64,000 nt of DNA from assembly GCA_029465975.1 (NCBI GenBank), contig CM055740.1:7898234-7962233 (forward strand), written 5' to 3'. Below the pieces are notes generated by a model. That model did not search any database. It saw only the letters and a program-made list of their open reading frames with translations, and was not told where the DNA came from. Below are positions 33,338 through 47,200 of this stretch, one piece after another; position 1 is the first letter of the stretch; every line of letters begins with the position of its first letter. The DNA is from Dallia pectoralis (taxonomy: Eukaryota > Chordata > Actinopteri > Esociformes > Umbridae). Both the position numbers and the translations under genes were made by a program.

Positions 33338-36300
33338 GTGCTCTGCTTTAGCCATGTACATTTCATTCATTCACGATTGTAGCAGGGACAACTGACATGT
33401 CCACTGCTTCAGAGTCTATTAATGTTGATATCAGTGTTGAGACCGTTATTTTACATTGAACGGAGCTGCATTAGACGAGCGTTTTACAAGTCATCAATAA
33501 ATATAAATATCAAACTGGCGTGTTAACACACTCACAGGTAGGTCTTGCACCAACTTGATGCTAATCCCATGTTTACAAATATGAAGTGTTTTAGTTCAAT
33601 TCTGATCAGTACCTGTATATGACTAACTGGTGTACTTATGCCCTCGCTTCTGAGAACTGGCAAGATCTTCAGATCTGCTGAGACTTTACAAATGGACCAG
33701 GCACCACCGACCGCACTCCACACTGCCCCTGTGTGGATAAATGAGGAAACAAAAAACAACTGAACTCAGTTTTAAGTCATGCATTCCAGTAGCGTGTAAT
33801 TAGTCCACTTACATAAATGTTATAGATTATTATTCCTTTAATCAATCAGATCAATACCTGTTTGTGAAACCTATTGAGAATGCATGAATTGTCTTGCCAC
33901 TGGAGGCTGATGCTTTAGTATGACCTGGCAGAGGACACTGCTGGTTTGGGTCTCTACCTCATCTGTGGGCAGAACCGTCTATGGGCAGAACTTCTGCTGA
34001 GAACCCACGCAGCCTCCTGGTCCACTGGAGTGCCACAAAATGAGCCAATGCTAACTCACTATTGGCCATGGTTTATTCACAACAGGAACACACTTTAGCT
34101 AGGGGAAGGGTGATTACGATGTAAAACATTTGACAAGAGAGTCTCCATCTGAATGAGCTACTCAAAGGGTGGTCATTTGTCATTTACATTTAAGACCTGG
34201 ACAAAAGTTATAACAACCAGATAAAACCAAAATACAATCAAAATGTCATGTCATGTGAAATGCAACACGTGGATTGATGCAGGTCTGTAAGAAAAATAAA
34301 CTAACCAACGTACCAAAAGACCAACGTACTTAAGGTATGAACCAACTATAAATCAGATCAATGTGAGAATGTTTGCGAGGCAGGTGGAGGTCACTTCCGG
34401 TAGGAGAGAATGCCTTTTGTTTTATTGGTGTTACGGCAGATCAAAATCAAGAAAAACGTGTATGTTGTTAAAGCTCTCTGTTGAAGTGTGGTCCGCACAA
34501 CGTTTAATGTAGGGTCGCATTTAAAGAAGGTGGTATCTTCTGTGTGGAGTTTGATGAGAGCTTCACCAGCAGCATGCGCAACATTATGAATATATACAGA
34601 GTATAGGTCCGGTCAGAGAGTTTAGCCCTGAGGAACACCTATCTGGACAATCAATAATTTAACCAAAAAGGCCTCAAATTGTACATAGGTGTGTTTTCTA
34701 TTTATATGCTAGTTTTTCAAAAACTGAAGACGGGAAGGATATAAATCGTGAGAGCCATCGCTTTCCAAACCAGATGAATGGTTTGGAAAGCGATGTTTTG
34801 TGAGATATAGAATCGGCAGGTGATAGCTACTGCTATGATAGAGGCTTTAAAAGATTTAGGAGATTTAGAAAGAAAGGATATGGATCATCCAGCCCAGGTG
34901 ATTTGTGATGATCTGAATGTTGGAGTTCTTTCCAGACCTCATTAACCTAAAATGAATGAAAAGAGAAACATGGGGAATTCTGGGAAATATGAGCTTCTGT
35001 CCCGGCAGCAGGAAAGGGCCTAGCAAATTAAAATGGGTGACCGGCCAAAACCAAATGGTTATTGAAGCTCTCAATCATTTGGGCTTTATTTGAGGTAACA
35101 GCGTATTCAGTGTTCCAGGCTGCTTATGAGGCGGTTGAATTTTCATAATTGTGGGATTAAACTACAATTATTTCCCAGAATCTGATTTGGTATATCTTTC
35201 TTGAAACGAAAAAAATATATAAAATGCAACTTGAAATAATTGCCCTGGATTTGGAGATTATGGGAAAATCTTTGAGCAAAACAGACTTTAAAACCTACAG
35301 TATCAAATACTGGTAAATGGCATATTCGATGGGTCCATTTTGCTCACCCTGGTCCTGGCTTCTGATAAGACAAATACTATGAACTTTAACAAGGTGTGCA
35401 ATATTTTTTCAGCCAAATAACTCTGTTGGCTTTGGTAGAAGGCTGAAACGTGTTTTAAATTGACAAATTGATCTCCAGCAATTGAATTACAAGCACACAT
35501 AAAATCCACAAAGAAAGTATTTATTAGTGACACCTGTGGTTTAAATTAAAGATGTCATAGTAAGGACAGACAAATTATATTGCTTTTGGTAATAATCTGT
35601 ACAGAAAAATGGTCTGCAATTCCTTCCCAAAGTGTTCTTCAACTTTATTTATTTTTTAGAAAAGGCTCAGTGCCTTCATTTCAAAACCGATTAAAAACTT
35701 CTCTCCTTCCTGTGAGAAACAAACGTGTTTCCTATCAGTTTATCAAACAGAACGACGTACAGGCAGGTCAACACAGGAAGTAGGCCTCCGCTGATGCTCG
35801 ATTAATTGCGTTGACACTAGATGGCAGACAAGCTCTTCCTAAAACTGGGAACGAACTATATGTGTGATCGCGCTGTCAATGAAGCAGTGCGCTGCACAAA
35901 ACAATCGAAAATAATCCTGGCGTCCAATGTGGTGACGTAATGATTTGATGTAGACGTACGGAACATTCTCTGATGATGCGGATGGAATCCCACAAATATC
36001 GCCTTGACCAACGTGTTGATGCCTTCAGACCGATATCAGAGATGCATGCATGTTGTCCATGGAATATTTGGATCAGATCTGAACTGTCCAAAATCCTGTG
36101 CACGTCATTGGTGCTGAAGGCTCAGCACACGAACTGCACACGCATGGAAATACTGCAAAAAATAGGACTTCATTAGGGTAAGTGCTTTTATATTTTTGCA
36201 CCTTTATTATATTATTATGTCATTTTAGAGATGGTTTATTTTTGCATTTGAATATATTTTTGTTCTATCGCGTTACCGTCAACAATTAATATAGATTCAT

Positions 36301-37288
36301 GTTGTCTTCTAAGTAATAAACTTTGAATTAGTTTTAATGTGGTTTTATGACTATGTAAGATACTTTTGTTAAGTGACAGTGTGAAACTCAACAGAATATT
36401 ATTATATTGTTGATGATGATGCAGATGATGAATATTACTATTAATGGTAATGTATCAATGCAATGTAACATTTCCAAAATGTATTATTACTTGAGAAATG
36501 TTTCATATAGTTTAAGGTTGCCACTGCTAGAGGCTTATTTACATTTAACATATTACAGTTTTGATAAAATCTGGATGTCCACAATCGTACACCGAAAAAG
36601 TCAAACGTTTAATACACGTTTAATATACTTGAAATTGAAAAACATTAGTAATTTATTTGGCCGGATAACAAAAATATTGTCCAAATACATTTACAAATGC
36701 ACATAATAAGTCAAGAATTTAAATACACGTCACAGTAAATAGAAAACATACTATTTTATTGGTGATTTTACATGCCCAAAAGTTATTTTTTTTCCGTATA
36801 TTACTATCCAACAGTCAAGTTAAAACGACAGGACGACATTTGTGCATTTGTGCGATTAACATGGACCGTAGTGACTTCCACCCCTCCCTCAGACCATGAG
36901 TGGTCAAGCCCCTTCAGCTGAGCCGTGGTCGTCTGATTTGATCACATCACTGGGTTAAAACCACATCACCCTCACTAATCACCATGTGCCGGAGACCAGT
37001 GACCCCTGGGACCCAGTCTCTGTACAGTCAGGCCTGTGGCCCGGTTCTCGATGCAGCACCCCATGGGTTGAGAATGAAGAAGAGGAGCTATGGTTGACAT
37101 CACCCCGGAGTCCTTTGGGAGGTCTCGTATGTGATCGTTGAGAAGTGCCGTGTCTATATCGAATACCTGGAAGAGGAAGCAAGATTTCTGCTGGAGGATC
37201 TGGGATTTCCCCTCAGGGAATATTCGGTTGTTGCAGAGTTTGTGAGCGAGGGGGTAAGAGAGAGGGGTTGTCTGGCAGTCATCCTGAC
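33338..37288. other. Intergenic DNA and nav2 upstream region
   Basis: No exon recognised before 37289. The last 450 bp (36840-37288) would hold the promoter and 5' UTR of the short nav2 transcript. It contains no obvious TATA box. Confidence 0.45.
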
Positions 37289-37369
37289 ATGGAACCACGT
37301 GCTGAGGAGAGTCCGCATCAGCACCAGGCGAGGAAGTATGTGACACACGCGCTGGAGGACCAGAAAAAG
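37289..37369 (+). CDS. nav2: nav2 alternative first coding exon (short-form N-terminus)
   Basis: Encodes 27 residues starting MEPRAEESP and ending RKYVTHALEDQKK, followed by GTAAAG. This matches the short human NAV2 N-terminus (MESVSESS to RKPVIHGLEDQKR), which also joins directly to IYTDWANHYL. Phase 0 at the donor agrees with exon 50587. The ATG has G at -3 and +4. An in-frame ATG at 37145 exists, but the family alignment supports 37289. Confidence 0.82.
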
Positions 37370-40300
37370 GTAAAGGCCACTACTCTGTTTCATGCTACAC
37401 AACACTCATTAAGTCACTAAAGGAACCTGAACTGAGCGTTAATTCATTAAATTCTATAGATTCACACTGAAATGTTAAATAGTGCTGTTAAATGATGGAC
37501 ACACTGCTAGTGGGGTTAATCCAAACCATGGCTACGCTCAAATTCAGATGACATCATCATGTTTGCGCAAATCCAACCAGTTTCTGAACACTCTTATTAT
37601 GAAAGAACACAAAAGTCACGTCCACTGTCACCTGTTGGGGGAGAAAGAAGAGTTTAAAATAATCGAACGATGATGCATATGATTGTAGTGAAAATGACAG
37701 TAACAAAGTTGCCGTATGTTGGCTAGATTTGATATGCGCATTCCAGAGTTTATGCAACTTTTATGAGAGTTATTATGGACCCCGTCCACCCATCTGTTCA
37801 GGCTTTAGAGCAGAATGTCATCCGGGGGGGATCCCTACAGTAGCTGGGTTCTTGTCCCATCCCACCCCATCCTCATGGCTGCCAGCTGGGAGAGCATATA
37901 ATAGGTCGTTTTCTTCTGACCTAATGCTGTGTCGAATTATTAATAAGGTCTAGAGGCAATGGTCTGAATAATTTCTGATTGCGATGGTTGTATCATTAAT
38001 GAATGGTTTTCTAACCTGCATTGTGGTTGCCAGATTAGTAATCCATCTGGTGTGACAATGGGAATATTATCGTAGCCTGAATGCTGCTCCACGTTTCCTT
38101 AATATCCAAAGATTAGATCGTTATTTTCACAGACCACCTATGTTCCAACTGTACCCTCATTGATATTTTCTCTGGGCATCTAAGTGTTAATAGATAAAGG
38201 AGAACATTTTCCTGACAGGGCAGATTTAAAGCCATGCTGCTGTACAGGCGGCTATACCAGCCTAGACCACTAAATAACACTTATTAAGTTTTCTCCAACA
38301 AAGCACACATTTTATATTAAATGTTCATGTTGGTTTGAAGCTATAATAAAGTCTGACTTTTCATCTGTTTGTCTCTGGAGTTTTCCAGCCAGTGAGTGCA
38401 TCTCAGTTCTGCCCTATACCGGACCTATCTGTTCATTCTGCTATCTCAGTGAAGGACCTGTAAATGACGGTGTGATAAAGTCAATGTGAAGCCTTGTGCC
38501 CTGCCTTCTTCTCACTTCATGAACTAGGGTCCTGTCAAGAGCATTAGCTGTACGTGCCGACATTTAATCTAATCAGTTTACCGGGGAGGGAAAGATCGGA
38601 ACATTTTCCATAGTAATGGACGGCCTTCGAGTGAAGCCGTCACAAGATGTTAGACTCTACCCAGAGCCAGAGTATCTTTAGCTCCGACTTGGACTTCACT
38701 GTTGTTTGAATGGAGTTCAGCCTGGATGTAACGTGTGATGGTTTCGGCTCTGCGATTGGTTCGATGATGTCGTTAAGGATTAGGAATACAATTCAAGACG
38801 ATCACTCCCATCAGATTTTTATTCATTCATATATTTGTATGCGGTGATATGAATGATATAAAAAAAAACATATTTAAAATGTCCACTAACATCGTAGTAA
38901 TATGCTTAACTAGTAGCTAGTGGTTGTGGACTAGACTATCACCACAGACTTGGTCTTCCATGCCACATGGTTGATTACAGTACATTATTTCACTAAATTC
39001 AACTTTTAGTTAACGGCCAGTCATAACCCTAAGGGGCGTCAGAGTTAGATAATTCCAATAACTTTATTTTGAATACAGGATGGGCTTAGCACAAAAGCAC
39101 CGGCTAATGTTACATTGAGGATCGTCTCTATGACTTCACATAATGCTGGTGTGCTCAGAACCCCCTATGGTAGAAGATCACTGACAAAGGAGCAATATGA
39201 GAGGGACATTGATTCTGAGTAGTGAGTTTACGCTGACTCTAAAAACCACCCCAATGATTGTCTCTGAACTGTGGCCTAGATCACCTACATTCTCCGGTTT
39301 CCGTTTGGTTGTAAATCTGATTAGACATCTGTTCTTCTAGGTGTCATTTTCATTTTTACCTGCCATGCTCCAGTAATAATCTGGCCACAAACGCACACAC
39401 ATACACATGCACACTTTTGCACAGATTCAATTAGACGTAGGCAGCTCAGCTCATTGAGGGCCATAACTGTTTTGTTGTGCAACCTCTTAGAACCAGGAAT
39501 AAAAAATACCACTGTTTTTTTGCCAGTTTTAGTTAGGTTCTCCGCTGGTCCCCAGAACCATCTGCTGCTCTCCTGCCATTCTCTTGATTTCTTGATCTCT
39601 TACTGAATGTAGACGTGTGCTTAAGAACAGGTGGTTGCCGTCTGGAAGAAGACAGAGGGGAGATCAGGAGTGATCGCAGTGCCTGTCTTAGTTTTACTGT
39701 GGGTTCATTTTGATTCGGGAGAACAACAGAGACGTTGATGTGTGCGATGAATGCTGAGTAGCCAAGAGTCTTTGATTTAAAAGGTCTCTACACTCACCTC
39801 TTTGTGAACTGCTTGGGTTCTTGTTAGTGTTCTGTAGGTTGAATGTGTGTGAGGTTCTTGTGCGGGTGAGCTGAGGCTGTGGGAGCGGTGGGCTGTGCTT
39901 ATTCCAGAACAACTCTGCTATGGGGCAATCAATGAGAGGCTGTGTGGTGGATTTATTTTACTTTGGCCTTCATCTGGCTGCAGACTCTCCGAATGGCTTT
40001 CAGAAATCCTTTGACTGGGCATCACAGATCATTACTTTTTCACCTTTTTCCAATGAAAAAGCATTCCCGTTTTTTTTCCTCTTATAATCTTTTAAATGAA
40101 AACGGGTTAATTTATAGTTTTCACTTTTATGATGGTAGTGTGGCGTGACTGAGTAAAGCCTTGCATACTGAGGAGAGAGGTCAATGGGAATTTATCATTA
40201 GCACTAAAATTTTAGGTTTTTGTCGGTGTTACAGTTAGTGTTTTTTTGCTCTCTTCATTTTAACATTGTGTTTGACTTCAGGCGACCTGATTTGGGTTGA

Positions 40301-43300
40301 CAGTGTTTGAAGTCCACCATTAGTCCGGAGGTAATTCAGCTGGACTGGGACAACCAATATAAAAGCTTCAGGGTTTCCGTGTTTCCGTTTGAATGACAGA
40401 TTCCAAAGCAACACTTTCACTTGTGTCCTAATTCTTGGAGCTCAAGACTTGTTTTCCTTGCACTATTTTCTATTTTATCAAATAACCTTTACAGCACATT
40501 AATAACGAAGCATTTTTAGTTACTGCGCTCATAACAGAAAAACTATACTCTGCAGCTCTGTGTAGTAACCGTTGACTGTCAACAGGTCATTTGAGACAGA
40601 TATTTTGTGTGTGAAGTGTCTTCAAATTCAGTGAGATGGGAAAAAACAGGTTGTTAATCAGCTGTGAGTGTAAAAGGTGCATCCACTTATGTGACTGGCT
40701 TTTCATCTTCTTAGGTGAAGGTGCACAAGTATTTAGTGCACACGGGGAAGTGGTATGTGAACAGGTGTGACTGACAACGCTTTCAAAAGTCTCAAGTCTG
40801 CCATGTCTTGAAAGAGATGTCTCAATCCAAACTCTAAACATGGAATATTCCTGAGTTGTCTGTTTAGATGTTCCTGTCTGCCAAATCAATGTGGAAGGAC
40901 GACTTGGGCTGAGCACAAAATGCTCTTGGCTGACTGCATCTAAGCACATCTCAAATCCGATTGGTTAAAGGGAACTATTGGTGTTAGGTTCATTCATCCA
41001 AGTGAACCAATGATAGTTGTGGCATTGTGGCAGTTCTGGGTTAGCAAAGAGTTTCCATAGTAAAGTAACTCAACAGAAACAGCTCAATTCTCTTTTAACA
41101 CATCCCAGACGGAGACTCAACCATAAAAAAGCTTTTAATTTTAAATATTTTGTTGTGACTATTTGTCTATATTATACTTTATCACAGGTCTGTCTATATT
41201 ATCCTGTATCAGAGATCTGTCTATATTATACTGTATCACAGGTCTGTCTATATTATACTGTATCACGGGTCTGTCTATATTATACTGTATCACAGGTCTG
41301 TCTATATTATACTGTATCATGGGTCTGTCTATATTATACTATATCACGGGTCTGTCTATATTATACTGTATCACGGGTCTGTCTATATTATACTTTATCA
41401 CGGGTCTGTCTATATTATACTGTATCACAGGTCTGTCTATATTATACTGTATCAGAGATCTGTCTATATTATCCTGTATCACAGGTCTGTCTATATTATA
41501 CTGTATCACAGGTCTGTCTATATTATACTGTATCACAGGTCTGTCTATATTATACTGTATCACAGGTCTGTCTATATTATACTGTATCACGGGTCTGTCT
41601 ATATTATACTGTATCACAGGTCTGTCTATATTATACTGTATCACGGGTCTGTCTATATTATACTGTATCACGGGTATGTCTATTTTATACTGTATCACAG
41701 GGCTGTGTCTGAATATTAAAGATGAGACAAGGGAAGAGAGAATGGTGTGGTGATGTCATTTCAACCTGAATGGCAGTTCCCTCTATGAGGCTCTAGGGTG
41801 TACAGCAGTAAAAGAGATAGTTATTTACCTCTCTCCTCATCTTCAATTTCTCTCCACCCCTCTCCGTACAGCCACCCTCTCGCCATCCCTTTCTCTTTCT
41901 TTCTCCCTCTTCGGGAGGTTAGAGGAGCTCAGGATGTTAATAAATAAATGAGTGAGCGTGTGAAGGGGCTACAGGCTGAGGAACGTCGCGGTGAAGTGTT
42001 TTTAAAGGGCACCTCCTCCCCAGCTCTCCCCTCCAGCTCTCTCCATCTCCTCTCCCTCCTTTGCAGTGCTAAATAATAGAGCGGGCCCCTGGGAGGCCCC
42101 GGAACCAACAGACTGGGTCGTCTGGGGAAGGACGCCAGGTCTGGTTTACAGACACCCAATACCGCCTGACTGCATTGTACTGTCAGTATGGCTGTCTGAT
42201 CTGTGAGCTCTACGGGAGTTGGGGTGCGTTGCTCTGTATGTCCGTGTGAATGATTCATGTGTCATTGCATTATTTAACTTGTTATTTTAGTGGTGTGGTC
42301 CCATGCATTATTCAAGTAGTTGTTTTAAGGGCGCTAGAATGAAGGGCTGATTGAGAACCTGGTTAACCAAATTGTAACTGCAAATGAACTCCTCCAGCCA
42401 TAGTGCAGTGAAGGGGGAAGTTTCTTGTTTAGCCAGCCTGCCCCGCGCTGTTTAATACAACACACTGGTCCGACCTACTTCGTTAACATCGTACACAGAC
42501 ATTATTGGGAACCCAGCCTTGTCAACATCGTGGCATACGTTAGTCTGTCCACCTTAACCGGGCGGGTTCCAGTAGAGGGACCGGTGCTTTGTACCTTCGC
42601 CGAGTTTTACTTGAATCACACAGATCAACTGATCTGGCCATTTTAATATAGATATATAGAACGCGGAGATAGAAATGGCAGTTTTCTGGGGGTAGTAGAT
42701 TTATAGAAGTACGGCCGCTTTTTTTCAACCAGTGCACGTTAATTGAGTTGACTGTTGGCTGGGAATCTGATTATTTCAGGAGCTTTTCCATCACCTTCAA
42801 CGGTCCACCCTACTAGGAACAATACACAGTTTGCAGACCATACTACGGTTTATAATCTGCTGTAAAAATATTTTTACTGCAGAACCTTCGAATGAACACT
42901 CTCCTTACAGTACAGTTACACACTTCTATGATTCTGGTAGCATTATGTTACAATAGTACTTTATTCAGTTTTCTTTTTCGAACGTAGAAAAAAAACAGTT
43001 CTTGAAGAATTTACACAGAGCAGAAGGAGATTGTCTAGTCAAAAGAGAAACTAAAATGGCTTTGTGTGCTTATTCCCATTACTTTAATTATGGACGATGG
43101 TTGTAGAAGCGTCTGTTGTGGGCAAAAGTCGGAGACGATGGATACAATTTTCTATGTTTCTGAGCGGTTTTAGTCAATACGCACCTATAAACATCTTGTC
43201 GTTTTGTTGATTTTCACCCATATGCGTTCCTGGTTGTCTCTCTAACACTCCATGTGAATTTACCAATGTTAGCATGTCTTCCATTCTGCATCTCTGATCG

Positions 43301-44087
43301 TCCCTACCCGTACTGCCCCGGGTTTAAACAAGAGCGCAAACACATTTGTGATCATACTAGCATAAAGGACCTCTACCCTGTAGTCCTCCGTTTCATGAGA
43401 GAGTTGGTGACGTGTGATGTTTACCAGAACCAGTGTGATCTGATCCTGTAGCCCTCCTCACGCCGTCCGCCTTGTGGTCACTCTCGCATCACCTTTATGA
43501 CACCTCCCGGTCTATTTATATACCCATGTTATCAACAGGATGACAACACTCCCCACGCGCAGATGCTTTGCTGGCCGATGTTTCGATCGGAACCAGCCGG
43601 GGAAGGAATGCAGACCTGAATGGGCTTGTCTCTGGGGTGTGACCCTGGTGTGGAGAAATTATTTGGGTCATATGTGAGTCACCTGTGTCAAAATATGTTG
43701 TTTCAGTAGCTAGTGAAGCCATGTGGTTAGAATCTGGTAGAGGTGGACAAGCTAGCAAAATATCATTGAGTTAGGTTGGCATGTTGGAGAATGTTTCTCT
43801 CGGAAAACACCTGCTCTGTGGAGTGTTTAAGTGTTGAGACGTCTTTGACCCTGCACTCATAACGGAGCACTCTTCTCTGTTTGTAGCACAATCATTCTTA
43901 GGATAAGACAACTGTTTTTAAATGACATCTTGGATAAATATCTAGAAGATGGTCTGAATGTAATCCCAGTTTCACCCAAATCCGGCCGCTAGGCTTTCCT
44001 TCAGTCTAAATGACATGCTGATGTTTCACATAATATACTTCTGACTGTCGTGGCTGTGATGTCGTGTGTGTGTCTGTGTCTGTGTTT

Positions 44088-44174
<87 letters not shown>

Positions 44175-44190
44175 TGTGTGTGTGTGTGTG

Positions 44191-44221
<31 letters not shown>

Positions 44222-47200
44222 GTGTGTGTGAGTGTGAGTGTGAGTGTGTGTGTGAGTGTGAGTGTGAGTGTGAGTGTGAGTGTGAGTGTGAGTGTGAGTG
44301 TGAGTGTGAGTGTGAGTGTGAGTGTGAGTGTGTGTGAGTGTGAGTGTGAGTGTGAGTGTGAGTGTGAGTGTGAGTGTGAGTGTGAGTGTGAGTGTGTGTG
44401 TGTGTGTGTGTGTGAGTGTGAGTGTGTGTGAGCTCTGTAAGTGGATTGAGGTGTTGGAGGATGCAGGACAGGTGATGCATGTGACCTGTCCCTGTCACTT
44501 ACTGTACCAACCTCCATCCATTCCGACGTTCATCTGTCAGCAGCTGACCCTCATTTCTAACTACTCAGCCTCGGAAACGTTTCCTGTCGTGAACTATCAG
44601 AGGGTCCAACGGACCAGCCGTTAAAGCGTTTTCCTACATACATAAAGGCTTGTCTTTAGCCCAGTCAAAGAACTTTAACAATGACAGATGTGTGTCTTGA
44701 TCTAGTTATTCCTGTATCTCCATCCGTTTGCCAGACTTACTGGTGCTAAATATCATGCTGTGATAACTCCCTTCAACCTCACTGACTCGCAAATGGAAGA
44801 GAAGAAGAGAATATTGGAGTGTCGTCTAATTTTTTCAGCACAAGCTCTCTCCATATTTCACCACTTTCCTGTCCCATAAAGCACAAATACGCCCCGGAAA
44901 AAATATATTTAGAAAGAAACAAAAAACCGTCCTCATGATCTGTGGGGATAATTGTTAGTTCGCTTGTTACAACATCATCTGAGCACATTTTGTTCCAGGC
45001 TTTAAAGGCTGTGCAACCCTGCAGATCAGCCAAGACGACAGTACAATTACAGTGACGAGATACCGGGCGAATGGATGGTCAGAGTGGAGCTGAGCTGTGG
45101 AGTTGACAGAGAGCCCGGACTGACCGGTCCAATGGTGGCTACACCATCCTGCTCTGGGGCCCACTAACTAGTTAAGGGGATTGCCTGCTGACTGGGCACT
45201 CATCTTGTAATCTAATCATGGGGTTTTCTGGAAAGTGGAATAAACAGTGTTGCCAGTGTGTCTTATCTGCCTTATGCCACATTCTAAACCCCAAATGCCC
45301 TGGTGCCACAGGGTCAGACACAAGCTAAAGGCGACCTCTGACCTATGATGTAGTTTTAGTGTTGGCGGTTTTGTCTCTGTTGGATGCTGGTTATTTATGT
45401 TCTAATGTGGAACATATGGGTCTCTCCACATTAACAGAGTCAGTTTGATTTTCCTCTTCGTAGTCAATGTACTGTTTTAACAAGCTGCAGACATTAGCAG
45501 GCTGGTGGTGTGTTTAACTCAGAACAGACTGGTGGTGTGTTTAACTCAGAACAGACTGGTGGTGTGTTTAACTCAGAACAGACTGGTGGTGTGTTTAACT
45601 CAGAACAGACTGGTGGTTTAACTCAGAACAGACTGGTGGTGTGTTTAACTCAGAACAGACTGGTGGTGTGTTTAACTCAGAACAGACTGGTGGTGTGTTT
45701 AACTCAGAATAGACTGGTGGTGTGTTTACCTCAGAACAGACTGGTGGTTTAACTCAGAACAGACTGGTGGTGGTATGTAGTCACTAATTGAAGCACTGTC
45801 ACTGCGATTTGGTCTTGGGGCCAGAGAATAGAGCGCCCCCTACTGTCCCTCCAGCTTCACTTCCAGCAGCATCTAGACTATAGACTGACCAGCACCCACA
45901 CTGTTCAGCTTCAGAGGCAAGCAAGCAGTGGGGCTCGGGTTGGTATGCTGCTGGCAATTAAATGAATAGTCACTTTAAATTTACAAAAACTAAAGTTACA
46001 AAAACAACAGGGCATGTTCAGTGTTGGACATCTGCCCATATCCTGTAATGTACTGGGTGCAGTTGGTCTGGCCCATATCCTGTAATGTACTGAGTGTAGT
46101 TGGTCTGGCCCATATCCTGTAATGTACTGGGTGCAGTTGGTCTGGCCCATATCCTGTAATGTACTGGGTGCAGTTGGTCTGGCCCATATCCTGTAATGTA
46201 CTGAGTGTAGTTGGTCTGTCCCATATCCTGTAATGTACTGGGTGCAGTTGGTCTGGCCCGTATCCTGTAATATACTGGCTGCAGTTGGTCTGGTCCATAT
46301 CCTGTAATGTACTGGGTGCAGTTGGTCTGGTCCATATCCTGTAATATACTGGATGCAGTTGGTCTGGCCCATATCCTGTAATGTACTGGGTGCAGTTGGT
46401 CTGGTCCATATCCTGTAATATACTGGATGCAGTTGGTCTGGCCCATATCCTGTAATGTACTGGGTGCAGTTGGTCTGGCCCATATCCTGTAATATACTGG
46501 GTGCAGTTGGCCTTGCCCATATCCTGTAATGTACTGGGTGCAGTTGGCCTGGCCCATATCCTGTAATGTACTGGGTGCAGTTGGCCCATATCCTGTAATG
46601 TCCTGGGTGCAGTTAGTCCATATCCTGTAATGTCCTGGGTGCAGTTGGCCTGGCCCATATCCTGTAATGTACTGGCCGCAGTTGGTCCATATCCTGTAAT
46701 GTCCTGGGTGCAGTTGGCCTGGCCCATATCCTGTAATGTACTGGGTGCAGTTGGTCTGGCCCATATCCTGTAATATCCTGGGTGCAGTTGGTCTGGTCTA
46801 GGGGTGGGCGATATGGGAAAAATATCATATCACGATTTTTTCAGGAAAAATCACGATTCACGATTTTATCACGATTCTTTTTCATGTTGCTTTTTAAGAC
46901 TATTTTGCTAATTACTGAGCTGCAATACAAGCAAATTATATCTCCATTTAAAGAATATAGCGTTACAAGGTAACAAAACATAAAAGGGAAAAAAAAATTA
47001 AAGTAGCATATTTTAATCACGTGTATATTTAAAGGAAGTGCAATGGTGCAAAGAAGCACCTTCATTCTCATCCGCAGCTTCACCATCCATTCACTGTGTA
47101 ACCTGCCATCCATCTACAGCATCAGATGATCTACTGTGTTATCATCCTGAATTAAATGAATTGTGAATTATGCAGTAAAACATTTTACTAAAATAGTATG

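Noticed and set aside
41017..41753. 231-codon frame of CLYYTVSQV repeats resembling a membrane protein
   Set aside because: 27-bp minisatellite, open in several frames on both strands.
44001..44517. His/Thr- and Val/Cys-rich frames of up to 165 codons
   Set aside because: GT/GAGTGT microsatellite translation.
45911..46764. Three overlapping minus-strand frames of 190-248 codons with GQTNCTQYITGY-type repeats
   Set aside because: All three frames of one 37-bp array are open together, with no splice or start support. This is repeat translation, not a gene.
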